NCBI GenBank assembly: GCA_035455265.1
Contig: DATIFK010000102.1
Coordinates: forward strand, 1-10,551
DNA: 10,551 bases
Reading direction: 5' to 3'
DNA from: MGOM01 sp035455265
GTDB taxonomy: Bacteria > Chloroflexota > Anaerolineae > Anaerolineales > E44-bin32
Each line of letters starts with the position of its first letter. The first letter of the stretch is position 1. The notes below the pieces were generated by a model. That model saw nothing but the letters and a program-made list of their open reading frames with translations, had not been told where the DNA came from and made no database searches. The translations under genes were made by a program, and so were the position numbers. This document shows, piece by piece, positions 4,421-10,551 of the stretch.

Positions 4421-7216
4421 GTGAAGCGTTTCGGCTTTGTGACCGCCAGCGGCCTGATCATGGCCTTGCTCGTGCCGGTGGTTTCCGGCGCGGCGGCGCT
4501 CGCCACCGGCGGCGGAATCTTCAGCGCTGGGCCCCTCAACGCGCAGTCCGGGCCGACGCCGGTCGGAGGTGCCTGGGCTCACGCAGATCTGGCCTGCTCC
4601 GACTGTCACACACCTTTCTGGTCGAACGAGCTCATGGGGGACCGCTGCTTAGCCTGCCACGGCGATGTCGCCCAGGAGCTGGCAACCCCCAACTCACTCC
4701 ACCTCAACCTGGGCGCCTCGGCCGCCAACTGCCGCACCTGCCACCCGGAACACCGGGGCAGCGACACACCGCTGACGTTGTACGAGCCGGATCTGTACCC
4801 GCACGCCGAATTCGGCTTCTTCCTGATCGCCCACAACGCTTTCCCCGACGGTAGGCCGTTTACCTGCCAGGACTGCCACGTCGCCGAAAACCAGCCGTTC
4901 TCCGAGCAAACGTGCATTGACTGCCACGCCGGGATCGACCCGGGATGGACGCAGGCGCACGAGCTCGACTTCGGTTTCGACTGCCTGGCGTGCCACGACG
5001 GCATCGACACGTACGGGAAGCGGTTCGACCACCAGGCGACGGCGTTCCCGCTGGACGGCCGCCACCTGGATTTGACCTGCAGCGATTGCCACGCCGGGGC
5101 CAAGACGCTCGACGATCTGCGATCAGTGCCGACGGATTGCGTGGGATGCCACGCCAAGGATGACCCCCACGAAGGCCGTCTCGGGACGGACTGCGCCGCC
5201 TGCCACACGCCCGCCGATTGGGCCGCGGCCTCCGTGGATCACGATCAGACCGGGTTCCCCCTGGTCGGCAAGCATATCGAGCTGGCGTGCGATACGTGTC
5301 ACGTCGCAGGTCAGATGTCCGGCCTGCCGACCAATTGCGTCGGCTGCCATAGGGACGACGACCCGCACGACGGCAAGATGGGAACCGACTGCGTGACCTG
5401 CCACACGCCCGAGGATTGGTCGATCCTGCTGGGCACGTTCGACCACAGCCGGACGGGCTTCCCGCTGATCGGCGCCCACGCCACGCAGGCGTGCGCCAAC
5501 TGTCATATCGGCGGCCGCTTCGCCGGGACGCCTACCGCCTGCGTCGCCTGCCACAAGGCCGACGACGCGCACGATGGTCGCTTCGGGACGCGCTGCGAGT
5601 CCTGCCACAGCCCGCGCGGCTGGACTCCCGCCGACTTCGATCACAGCGCGACCGGCTTTGCTCTGACCGGGGGCCACGCCGGGGTCGCCTGCGCGCGCTG
5701 CCACCCCGGTGACCGCTACCAGGGGACGCCCTCGAACTGCGTTGCCTGCCACGCCGGCGACGACGCGCACAACGGCCAGTTCGGTACCGATTGCGGCGCG
5801 TGCCACACCCCGGCGTCGTGGGCCAAGGCGACCTTCGACCACAGCAAGACGTCCTTCCCGCTCACCGGCGCGCACCTGATGACCACCTGTGAGGCCTGCC
5901 ACGTCGGCGGAAAGTACCAGGGCACCTCCAACCGCTGCATCTCGTGCCACTCGAGCGACGACGCCCACCGCGGCGCCAATGGGACCGAGTGCGGCGCCTG
6001 CCATGACACGACCTCGTGGAAGAACGCCGCGGTCGATCACAACAAGACCCGCTTCCCGCTGACCGGCCTGCACCAGGGAGTGGCCTGCACTCAATGCCAC
6101 GTCGGCGGAGAGTTTCGCGGGACGCCGATGACGTGTGCCGCTTGCCACGCCTCGGACGATGCGCACAACGGCCAGTTCGGGACAGACTGCGCCTCCTGCC
6201 ACACCACCGCCGGTTGGGCCAAGGCGACCTTCGATCACAGCAAGACGGCGTTCCCCCTGACGGGCGCGCATGCGAGCGCGACCTGTACCCAGTGCCACGT
6301 CAACGGCGTGTACAAGGGAACAACGACCAGTTGCGGCGCCTGCCATGCCTCCGACGACAAGCACAACGGCCAGTTCGGCACCAATTGCGGCGCGTGTCAC
6401 GCAACGAGCAGCTGGACCGGGGCCACCTTCGATCACTCCAAGACCTCGTTCCCGCTCACCGGGGTGCACACCAGCACGGCCTGCACCAAGTGCCACGTCA
6501 ACGGGAAGTATGACGGGACCCCGACGAACTGCGGCGCCTGCCATGCCTCCGACGACAAGCACAACGGCCAGTTCGGCAGCAACTGCGGCGCGTGTCACTC
6601 GACGAGCACCTGGGCGGGAGCCACTTTCGATCACTCCAAGACGTCGTTCCCGCTCACCGGAGCGCACACCAGCGCCACCTGTACCCAATGTCACGTCAAC
6701 GGGAAATATGCGGGGACGCCTACCAACTGCGTGGCGTGCCACGCCTCGGACGACGCCCACAATGGACAGTTCGGCACAAGCTGCGGCGCGTGTCACTCGA
6801 CAAGCAGCTGGTCAGGAGCGACCTTCGACCACAGCAAGACGTCCTTCCCCCTGACAGGCGCGCACACGAGCGTGACGTGCACGCAGTGCCACGTCAACGG
6901 GGTCTACGACGGCACGCCGGCCTCGTGCTCGTCCTGTCACAACGCGCCCTCCAGCCACCCCGGGTTCTACGGCTCGACCTGCACGCAATGCCACACGACT
7001 GCCAGCTGGTCGGTCCGCTACGGCGGGAGCCATTCCTTCCCGCTGAATCACGGCAATGCCCGGAGCGTCTGCACCACCTGCCACACCAATAGTTTCGACG
7101 CCTACACCTGTTACAAGTGCCATGACCAATCGGAGATGACCTCCAAGCATGCCGAGAAGGGCATCACCGATCTCTCGAATTGCGCGAAGTGTCACCCGAA
7201 TGGGAAAAACGACTAG
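4421..7216 (+). CDS. Giant secreted multiheme c-type cytochrome, 39 CXXCH motifs
   Basis: From GTG 4421 the protein has 931 residues. The basic N-terminus (KRFG), hydrophobic core (about 9-28) and likely signal cleavage after ALA (28) or LNA (41) predict export. I count 39 CXXCH heme sites between residues 59 and 925, about one per 22 residues, and no cysteine outside them. The layout is two divergent triheme modules (about 53-201), ten tandem triheme units (202-867), then a terminal triheme module (868-931). Each module adds three non-CXXCH histidines, enough for bis-His ligation. The triheme unit of about 66 residues recalls the c7 cytochromes, whose dodecaheme polymers in Geobacter are called nanowire cytochromes. 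No C-terminal anchor, sortase signal or S-layer domain is seen. The gene starts 7 nt after the cytochrome b stop, though its SD is weak. Upstream ATG 4331 would lose the signal peptide. It is probably an extracytoplasmic heme wire; electron acceptor or donor unknown. Confidence 0.93.
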   Translation: MKRFGFVTASGLIMALLVPVVSGAAALATGGGIFSAGPLNAQSGPTPVGGAWAHADLACSDCHTPFWSNELMGDRCLACHGDVAQELATPNSLHLNLGASAANCRTCHPEHRGSDTPLTLYEPDLYPHAEFGFFLIAHNAFPDGRPFTCQDCHVAENQPFSEQTCIDCHAGIDPGWTQAHELDFGFDCLACHDGIDTYGKRFDHQATAFPLDGRHLDLTCSDCHAGAKTLDDLRSVPTDCVGCHAKDDPHEGRLGTDCAACHTPADWAAASVDHDQTGFPLVGKHIELACDTCHVAGQMSGLPTNCVGCHRDDDPHDGKMGTDCVTCHTPEDWSILLGTFDHSRTGFPLIGAHATQACANCHIGGRFAGTPTACVACHKADDAHDGRFGTRCESCHSPRGWTPADFDHSATGFALTGGHAGVACARCHPGDRYQGTPSNCVACHAGDDAHNGQFGTDCGACHTPASWAKATFDHSKTSFPLTGAHLMTTCEACHVGGKYQGTSNRCISCHSSDDAHRGANGTECGACHDTTSWKNAAVDHNKTRFPLTGLHQGVACTQCHVGGEFRGTPMTCAACHASDDAHNGQFGTDCASCHTTAGWAKATFDHSKTAFPLTGAHASATCTQCHVNGVYKGTTTSCGACHASDDKHNGQFGTNCGACHATSSWTGATFDHSKTSFPLTGVHTSTACTKCHVNGKYDGTPTNCGACHASDDKHNGQFGSNCGACHSTSTWAGATFDHSKTSFPLTGAHTSATCTQCHVNGKYAGTPTNCVACHASDDAHNGQFGTSCGACHSTSSWSGATFDHSKTSFPLTGAHTSVTCTQCHVNGVYDGTPASCSSCHNAPSSHPGFYGSTCTQCHTTASWSVRYGGSHSFPLNHGNARSVCTTCHTNSFDAYTCYKCHDQSEMTSKHAEKGITDLSNCAKCHPNGKND
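5024..7021 (+). repeat. Tandem in-gene repeat array: ten triheme units, 198-bp period
   Basis: Units begin at 5024 (210 bp), 5234 (204 bp), 5438, 5636, 5834, 6032, 6230, 6428, 6626 and 6824 (all 198 bp). The protein unit runs (F/V)DH-x-x-T-x-F-x-L-x-G-x-H ... CxxCH ... G-x-x ... CxxCH-x-x-D-D-x-H-x-G ... G ... CxxCH ... W. Units 7-9 are closest to each other: 8 and 9 match at 55 of 66 residues by my count, and so do 7 and 9. Units 7 and 8 share an unbroken 49-nt identity (6332-6380 and 6530-6578). Units 1 and 2 are longest and most divergent, and unit 10 loses the DD-x-H element (SSH instead). The array seems to have grown by unequal recombination near its 3' half. Confidence 0.93.
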
Positions 7217-7275
7217 GAGGCCCTGACCGGCGGCCCGAGGGGAGGACCGTCACCACTCCACCGATCACCCTCCGC

Positions 7276-7306
7276 TCCACGGATGGGCCCCGGGCCATAC
7301 CGTGGA
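7276..7306. terminator. Hairpin between convergent genes, probable bidirectional terminator
   Basis: Outer arms TCCACGG (7276-7282) and CCGTGGA (7300-7306) are perfect complements. Inside them ATGG (7283-7286) pairs with CCAT (7295-7298), followed by GC-rich pairs, with single-base bulges at 7287 and 7299. No U-tract follows, so factor-dependent termination or a 3'-end-protecting hairpin is equally possible. It lies 60 nt after the cytochrome stop and 16 nt past the esterase stop read from the other side. Confidence 0.5.
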
Positions 7307-7321
7307 CGTGAGGAACGGCGT

Positions 7322-8191
7322 CTAGGGCAATTGGTGTTTCTCGAAGAACGCCCAGATCATGGCCGATGCGTCGATGTCGTCGGTGGGGCGAGGAATGCCG
7401 GGGGAGAAATCGGCGCCCGGCCACCAGTGGCCGCCACCGTCGATGGTCACGAGCTGGACCTCGGAATCCCCCTGACAGTCCGCCCAGCGCTCGACCGTGG
7501 CTGCACCCTGCTGCAGGGTGACGGTCGGTCCGCTGCGGCACCCGTCGCGCTGGGCCCAGGCCTCCGCCCAATCGCGAATGGGAGGCAGGGCGCGCCCCTC
7601 GCCCTGGTAGGGCACGATGTCGTCGCCGGTCCCGTGGAAGGCCAGCACCGGCATCGGCCGCGCCGGTTGACAGTCTCCCGAGAAGAGGTAGGCACCGGAA
7701 ACGGGCGCGATCGCGGCTATCCGATCGGCCATTCGGCAGCCCAGCCGGTCGACCATCCCCCCACCGTTGGAGATGCCGGTGGCGTAGATTCGCCGCGGGT
7801 CTATCGGGTAACGCGACGCCAGGTCGTCGATCAGATCGGAGAGGAACGCCAGGTCGTCGTCGCCTGCCTCGAGGGGTCCGACGCGCCAGCCTGGCGGCTC
7901 GCCCAGGCCCTGGGGATAGACGACGATGAAGCCCTTCTCGTCCGCCAGGGATCCTAGGCCGTCCAATCTCTCCTGCTCGGCGGCCGTAGCGGTGTAGCCA
8001 TGCAGGCTGAGGATCAGGGCCCGCGGCGCGGCGTCGACGTTCGGCGGCAAATGGAGCAGGTACGTGCGCTCCACGCCCCCCGACACAAGCGTTTGCAGGT
8101 CCATGCTCGATGGCGCGGTGGGCGAAGCGCGGCGAGCGCAGGCCAGGCCGGCGAGGACGACAGCCAGAGCGGGGAGCAGAACTCGACGCAT
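7322..8191 (-). CDS. Secreted alpha/beta-hydrolase, LpqC / PHB-depolymerase-like esterase
   Basis: This 289-residue protein begins with a signal sequence (MRRVLLPALAVVLAGLAC). Cys18 may be lipidated, but the lipobox is non-canonical (Gly at -3), so simple secretion is also possible. The mature part has the oxyanion-side LSLHGYTATA (61-70), the VYPQG strand, the nucleophile elbow GISNGGG with Ser141, the acid region FHGTGDDIVPY with Asp190 or Asp191, and the catalytic His255 in GGGHWWPG. This order is that of the LpqC/poly(3-hydroxybutyrate) depolymerase and feruloyl-esterase group, which hydrolyses ester bonds in extracellular polymers or plant phenolics. The exact substrate is not readable. 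The SD before ATG 8191 is weak (GGAG about 15 nt away), so the start is less sure than the domain call. It is convergent with the cytochrome operon and not part of it. Confidence 0.88.
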   Translation of the reverse strand: MRRVLLPALAVVLAGLACARRASPTAPSSMDLQTLVSGGVERTYLLHLPPNVDAAPRALILSLHGYTATAAEQERLDGLGSLADEKGFIVVYPQGLGEPPGWRVGPLEAGDDDLAFLSDLIDDLASRYPIDPRRIYATGISNGGGMVDRLGCRMADRIAAIAPVSGAYLFSGDCQPARPMPVLAFHGTGDDIVPYQGEGRALPPIRDWAEAWAQRDGCRSGPTVTLQQGAATVERWADCQGDSEVQLVTIDGGGHWWPGADFSPGIPRPTDDIDASAMIWAFFEKHQLP

Positions 8192-8291
8192 GGGGCGGGA
8201 ATGGTACTCCGATTGCAGGTAGACTCAGCAACCGGCGCCTGATGAAGTTTGCCCTGCGACGAGTGGTCACGAATTGCCCAGGGAGCCGAGG

Positions 8292-8328
8292 ACTGGAAAC
8301 CGTGAACTGGAAACTGGGAACTGGTAAC
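8292..8328. repeat. Degenerate 7-bp tandem repeat (ACTGGAA-like), site 1
   Basis: Five consecutive 7-mers can be read: ACTGGAA, ACCGTGA, ACTGGAA, ACTGGGA and ACTGGTA, followed by AC directly before the next gene's ATG. The same style of heptamer recurs at 9017-9053 and 10294-10314. Because the array runs to the ATG at 8330, it takes the place of a normal Shine-Dalgarno. Confidence 0.7.
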
Positions 8329-8329
8329 G

Positions 8330-8989
8330 ATGGCTGACGGAACGCTGGCCCTCGTCGGCGCCGGCGAATTTCTGCCTGGGATGCGAGAGATCGATGCCGA
8401 GCTGCTCAGGCGCTGCGGCGGAACCCGCGTCGTCGTCCTGCCGACCGCCTCCGCGCCGGACGGCCCGGAGGTTCCGCAACGATGGGCGACGATGGGGGTC
8501 GAACACTTCCGCGCCTTGGGGGCCGACGCCGAGGGCGTGATGGCGCTCGACCGGGACGGTTGTGGGGAGCCGGCCAACGTCGAGGCCGTGCGCCGCGCCG
8601 ACTTCATTTACTTCTCGGGAGGCAAGCCCGACTACCTGTTGGCGGTGTTGCGCGACACGCCGTTGTGGGAGGCCGCCCTGGGTGTGTTCGAGCGCGGGGG
8701 AGTCCTGGCGGGCTGCAGCGCCGGCGCCATGATCCTGGGCGGTTGGATCCCGGGCCGATCATCCATGCAGGGCCTGACCTTCTGGCAAGAGGCGTTCGGT
8801 CTGGTCCCGGGCACCGTCATCTTTCCCCACTTCGATGAGATCCCGGTTGTGCTGACCGGCTTGCTTCGACTCCTGCGGCCACGCGGCTCGAAAGTGGTCG
8901 GCATCGACGGGGGGACGGCGTTGATCGGACGGCCGGGGGAGTGGGACGTGCGCGGTCGCGGAAGAGTGCACGGAAAACCGGACGGCTAG
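8330..8989 (+). CDS. Peptidase S51 / cyanophycinase-like class I glutamine amidotransferase-fold protein
   Basis: This 219-residue protein starts TLALVGAGEFLPGM. It contains VVVLPTAS at 34-41, the FIYFSGGKPDYLL segment at 92-104 (the S51 family usually has FxGGxQ), the nucleophile motif AGCSAGAM with Ser130 at 127-134, and FPHFDE with a candidate catalytic His167. Size and order match the dipeptidase E/cyanophycinase family of serine hydrolases that cut Asp-containing peptides or cyanophycin. Lys-Pro after the GG, instead of Gln, is a variation that makes the substrate uncertain. No signal peptide is seen. The ATG at 8330 is preceded by the heptamer repeats rather than a clear SD. The next gene is 132 nt away, separated by another heptamer array, so co-transcription is doubtful. 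Confidence 0.8.
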   Translation: MADGTLALVGAGEFLPGMREIDAELLRRCGGTRVVVLPTASAPDGPEVPQRWATMGVEHFRALGADAEGVMALDRDGCGEPANVEAVRRADFIYFSGGKPDYLLAVLRDTPLWEAALGVFERGGVLAGCSAGAMILGGWIPGRSSMQGLTFWQEAFGLVPGTVIFPHFDEIPVVLTGLLRLLRPRGSKVVGIDGGTALIGRPGEWDVRGRGRVHGKPDG

Positions 8990-9016
8990 CGCGACAGGGG
9001 AAGAGCCCACAGTCCA

Positions 9017-9053
9017 CTGACAACTGACGACTGACAACTGATAACTGACAACT
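9017..9053. repeat. Degenerate 7-bp tandem repeat (CTGACAA), site 2
   Basis: Five 7-mers read CTGACAA, CTGACGA, CTGACAA, CTGATAA and CTGACAA, then CT. The array begins 27 nt after the S51-like gene and ends 68 nt before the next ATG. Read on the minus strand it gives Gln-Leu-Ser-Val-Val-Ser-like peptides, a familiar source of spurious gene calls. Confidence 0.85.
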
Positions 9054-9121
9054 CCACGCGGGAGGTCCGGCACTGGCCGACGGCGTGGCCTCCGCTAGCA
9101 TGGAGGCCGCGGGAGGCGTGT

Positions 9122-10252
9122 ATGGGCGCGCCCACGATCGTCCTGTTGGGTGGATATGGCAACACCGGCCGCGCCCTGGCCCGGCTGCTGCTGGACCACA
9201 GCCAGGCGCGTCTGGTGCTGGCTGGACGGGACGCCGGCAAGGCGGAGCGAGAGGCGCAGGCGTGTAACGAGCGCACCCCCGGCCGGCGCGTCACGGGCGC
9301 AGCGGCCGACGCCGGTGACCGAGAAAGCCTGCGTCGGTTGGTGCGCGGCGCCGACGTCGTCGTGGCGGCTTCGAGCACCGCAGTCCACGCCGGTACGGTG
9401 GCCGAGGCTGCCCTCGAGGCCGGCGCCGACTACATGGACCCGCAGTTCTCACGCGCCAAGCGGGCCGCGCTGCAACAGCTGGCGCCCCGAATCGAAGCCG
9501 AAGGACGCTGTTTCGTCACCGACGCCGGCTTCCACCCCGGCCTACCGGCTCTGTTGATCCGCTTCGCGGCGACACACTTCGATCGGCTGCGTACGGCGCG
9601 CGTGGGAAGCGTCATTCAGATCGATTGGAACCAGCTGGCCTTCTCCTCCAACACGATCGACGAGTTGGTCGAGGAGTTCCGTTCCTTTCAGATGAAGCAC
9701 TTCCGCCGTGGCCGTTGGCAATCAGCGGGATGGCTCGAGTCGTTTCGACCGGTCTGGATGACGTTCGACCACGGTTTCGGGCGCCGCTACACCATGCCGA
9801 TGTACCTTGAGGAGCTGGCGCCGCTGCCCGAGCTCCTGCCGGGGCTGGAGGAAACGGGCTTCTTCGTCGGCGGGTTCAACTGGTTCGTCGACTGGATCCT
9901 GATGCCGATCGGCATGGCCTGGTTGTGGATCGCCCCCGCCGGCGGGAAGGCTTTCGGCCGGGTGCTGGAGTGGGGGCTCAAGCGATTCTCGGCTCCACCG
10001 TACGGAACGTTGCTGAAGCTGGAGGCCCGGGGCTCGAGGCGAGGCACGGAGGCCGGCCTCACGGTCACCATCTACCATGCCGACGGCTATGTCCTGACGG
10101 CGGCGCCGATGGCCGCCTGCCTGCTGCAAATGCTGGACGGATCCGCTCGCAAACCGGGGCTGCATCTGCAGGCGCTTCTGGCCGAACCGACGCGAATGCT
10201 GACGGACCTGCAAAGAATGGGGGTCGAGGTGGGAATCTCCGCCGACGCCTAG
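9122..10252 (+). CDS. Saccharopine dehydrogenase-like NAD(P)-binding oxidoreductase
   Basis: This 376-residue protein has an N-terminal Rossmann fold with TIVLLGGYGNTGRALARLL (5-23), LVLAGRDAGKAE (31-42) and ADVVVAASST (77-86). A DAGFHPGLPALLI segment (134-146) is typical of saccharopine dehydrogenase-like proteins. The family includes lysine-pathway enzymes and many lipid-related reductases (trans-acting enoyl-reductase-like), and I cannot choose between these. A hydrophobic, Trp-rich stretch at about 247-272 could dock on a membrane. GGGAGG at 9111-9116, 5 nt before the ATG, is the best SD in this half of the window and fixes the start. A TAGCAT at 9096-9101 could serve as a -10 box, but no good -35 is seen. 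An acyl-CoA dehydrogenase begins 87 nt downstream, so a role in acyl or lipid metabolism is possible. Confidence 0.78.
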   Translation: MGAPTIVLLGGYGNTGRALARLLLDHSQARLVLAGRDAGKAEREAQACNERTPGRRVTGAAADAGDRESLRRLVRGADVVVAASSTAVHAGTVAEAALEAGADYMDPQFSRAKRAALQQLAPRIEAEGRCFVTDAGFHPGLPALLIRFAATHFDRLRTARVGSVIQIDWNQLAFSSNTIDELVEEFRSFQMKHFRRGRWQSAGWLESFRPVWMTFDHGFGRRYTMPMYLEELAPLPELLPGLEETGFFVGGFNWFVDWILMPIGMAWLWIAPAGGKAFGRVLEWGLKRFSAPPYGTLLKLEARGSRRGTEAGLTVTIYHADGYVLTAAPMAACLLQMLDGSARKPGLHLQALLAEPTRMLTDLQRMGVEVGISADA

Positions 10253-10293
10253 GAGCAGGTGGAGACCCACACCTTGGCGCGTGCTTCGGACCC

Positions 10294-10314
10294 CGGACGA
10301 CTGACAACTGGTGA
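10294..10314. repeat. Degenerate 7-bp tandem repeat, short site 3
   Basis: CGGACGA, CTGACAA and CTGGTGA follow one another in the 87-nt gap before the acyl-CoA dehydrogenase start. It is shorter and more degenerate than the arrays at 8292 and 9017, but shares the CTGACAA core and the intergenic location. Confidence 0.5.
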
Positions 10315-10339
10315 CCGAGTCCGACGATCGAGGGACATC

Positions 10340-10551
10340 ATGGACAGCCTCCTCACCGAATCACAACTTCGACTACGCCATGAGGCTCGGGAATTCGCCC
10401 AGCGCGATGTGCCGCGTCAGTTGATCCTGGATATGGACGCGGGCCGGGTCAGCTACCCGCGCTCGTTCCTGCAGAGCGTCGCGGCGCGACGCCTGCTGGG
10501 CCTGCGGTTTCCGCAGGCCTACGGCGGGCGCGGGCTGGGGTGGGCCGACGA
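10340..10551 (+). CDS. Acyl-CoA dehydrogenase, N-terminal part (runs off the right edge)
   Basis: The visible 70 residues begin MDSLLTESQLRLRHEAREFA and continue through a Val-Pro helix break, LILDMDAGRVSYP and SVAARRLLGLRFPQAYGG, then RGLG. This is the all-alpha N-terminal domain of acyl-CoA dehydrogenases: a leading helix, the basic REFA region, and the GLRFPQAYGGRG turn before the substrate pocket. Family members oxidise acyl-CoA to enoyl-CoA with FAD and pass electrons to ETF. The catalytic base and FAD-binding parts lie outside the window, so chain-length preference and intactness are unknown. GAGGGA at 10330-10335, 4 nt before the ATG, supports the start. Confidence 0.85.
   Translation, partial: MDSLLTESQLRLRHEAREFAQRDVPRQLILDMDAGRVSYPRSFLQSVAARRLLGLRFPQAYGGRGLGWAD

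Noticed and set aside
5123..6796. 557-residue minus-strand ORF opposite the cytochrome
   Set aside because: It is a shadow of the GC-rich tandem repeats. Its Gly/Val/Arg repeats mirror the heme array, and no family is recognisable.
5024..7021. Could the 198-bp periodic structure be a CRISPR or another non-coding array?
   Set aside because: The period is far too long, the reading frame stays open throughout, and every unit encodes the same three CXXCH motifs.
8759..9101. Minus-strand ORFs with Gln-Leu-Ser-Val-Val-Ser-like peptides
   Set aside because: They are translations of the CTGACAA heptamer array plus shadow of the S51-like gene.

Overview
The window is GC-rich bacterial DNA, free-living in style, probably chromosomal and from an environmental or metagenomic lineage. 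Three things suggest a Chloroflexota-like (Anaerolineae-type) or similar high-GC anaerobe or facultative organism: a large multiheme cytochrome whose N-terminus reads like proteins I associate with that group, short heptanucleotide intergenic repeats, and a small Tyr/Pro-rich one-helix membrane protein. This taxonomic guess is inference from style, not from a marker gene. No rRNA, tRNA, CRISPR array, transposase or phage gene is visible.

Layout. Positions 1-219 (minus) hold the N-terminal part of a small membrane protein. Positions 487-1491 (minus) hold a zinc-independent MDR quinone-oxidoreductase-like enzyme. Both minus-strand genes are preceded by the same 57-bp element (254-310 and 1582-1638, 46/57 identical), which contains two boxes spaced 11 bp apart. 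This looks like a shared response-regulator-type control site. Positions 1905-1939 look like the promoter of the central operon.

The core is a tight four-gene plus-strand operon at 1979-7216: (i) a small 2x[4Fe-4S] ferredoxin, (ii) an FAD/NAD(P)-type pyridine-nucleotide oxidoreductase, (iii) a five-helix membrane cytochrome b with two His-x13-His helices, and (iv) a secreted c-type cytochrome with 39 CXXCH motifs. The cytochrome consists of 13 triheme modules, ten of them in a tandem array of about 66 residues per unit. Every module also carries exactly three extra histidines, so all 39 hemes could be bis-His ligated. The gene order gives a simple model: cytoplasmic NAD(P)H or ferredoxin, then flavoprotein/ferredoxin, then diheme b in the membrane, then a long chain of c hemes outside the membrane. 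That would be an electron export (or import) conduit with a protein wire. It is the most interesting feature here.

A hairpin at 7276-7306 separates the operon from a convergent minus-strand gene for an LpqC/PHB-depolymerase-type esterase (7322-8191). After that come three plus-strand genes: a peptidase S51/cyanophycinase-like protein (8330-8989), a saccharopine-dehydrogenase-like NAD(P)-binding oxidoreductase (9122-10252) and the start of an acyl-CoA dehydrogenase (10340 to the window edge). The intergenic gaps before and between these carry degenerate 7-bp tandem repeats (CTGACAA-like), which generate spurious minus-strand ORFs. These flanking genes look like ordinary metabolism and show no obvious functional tie to the cytochrome operon.
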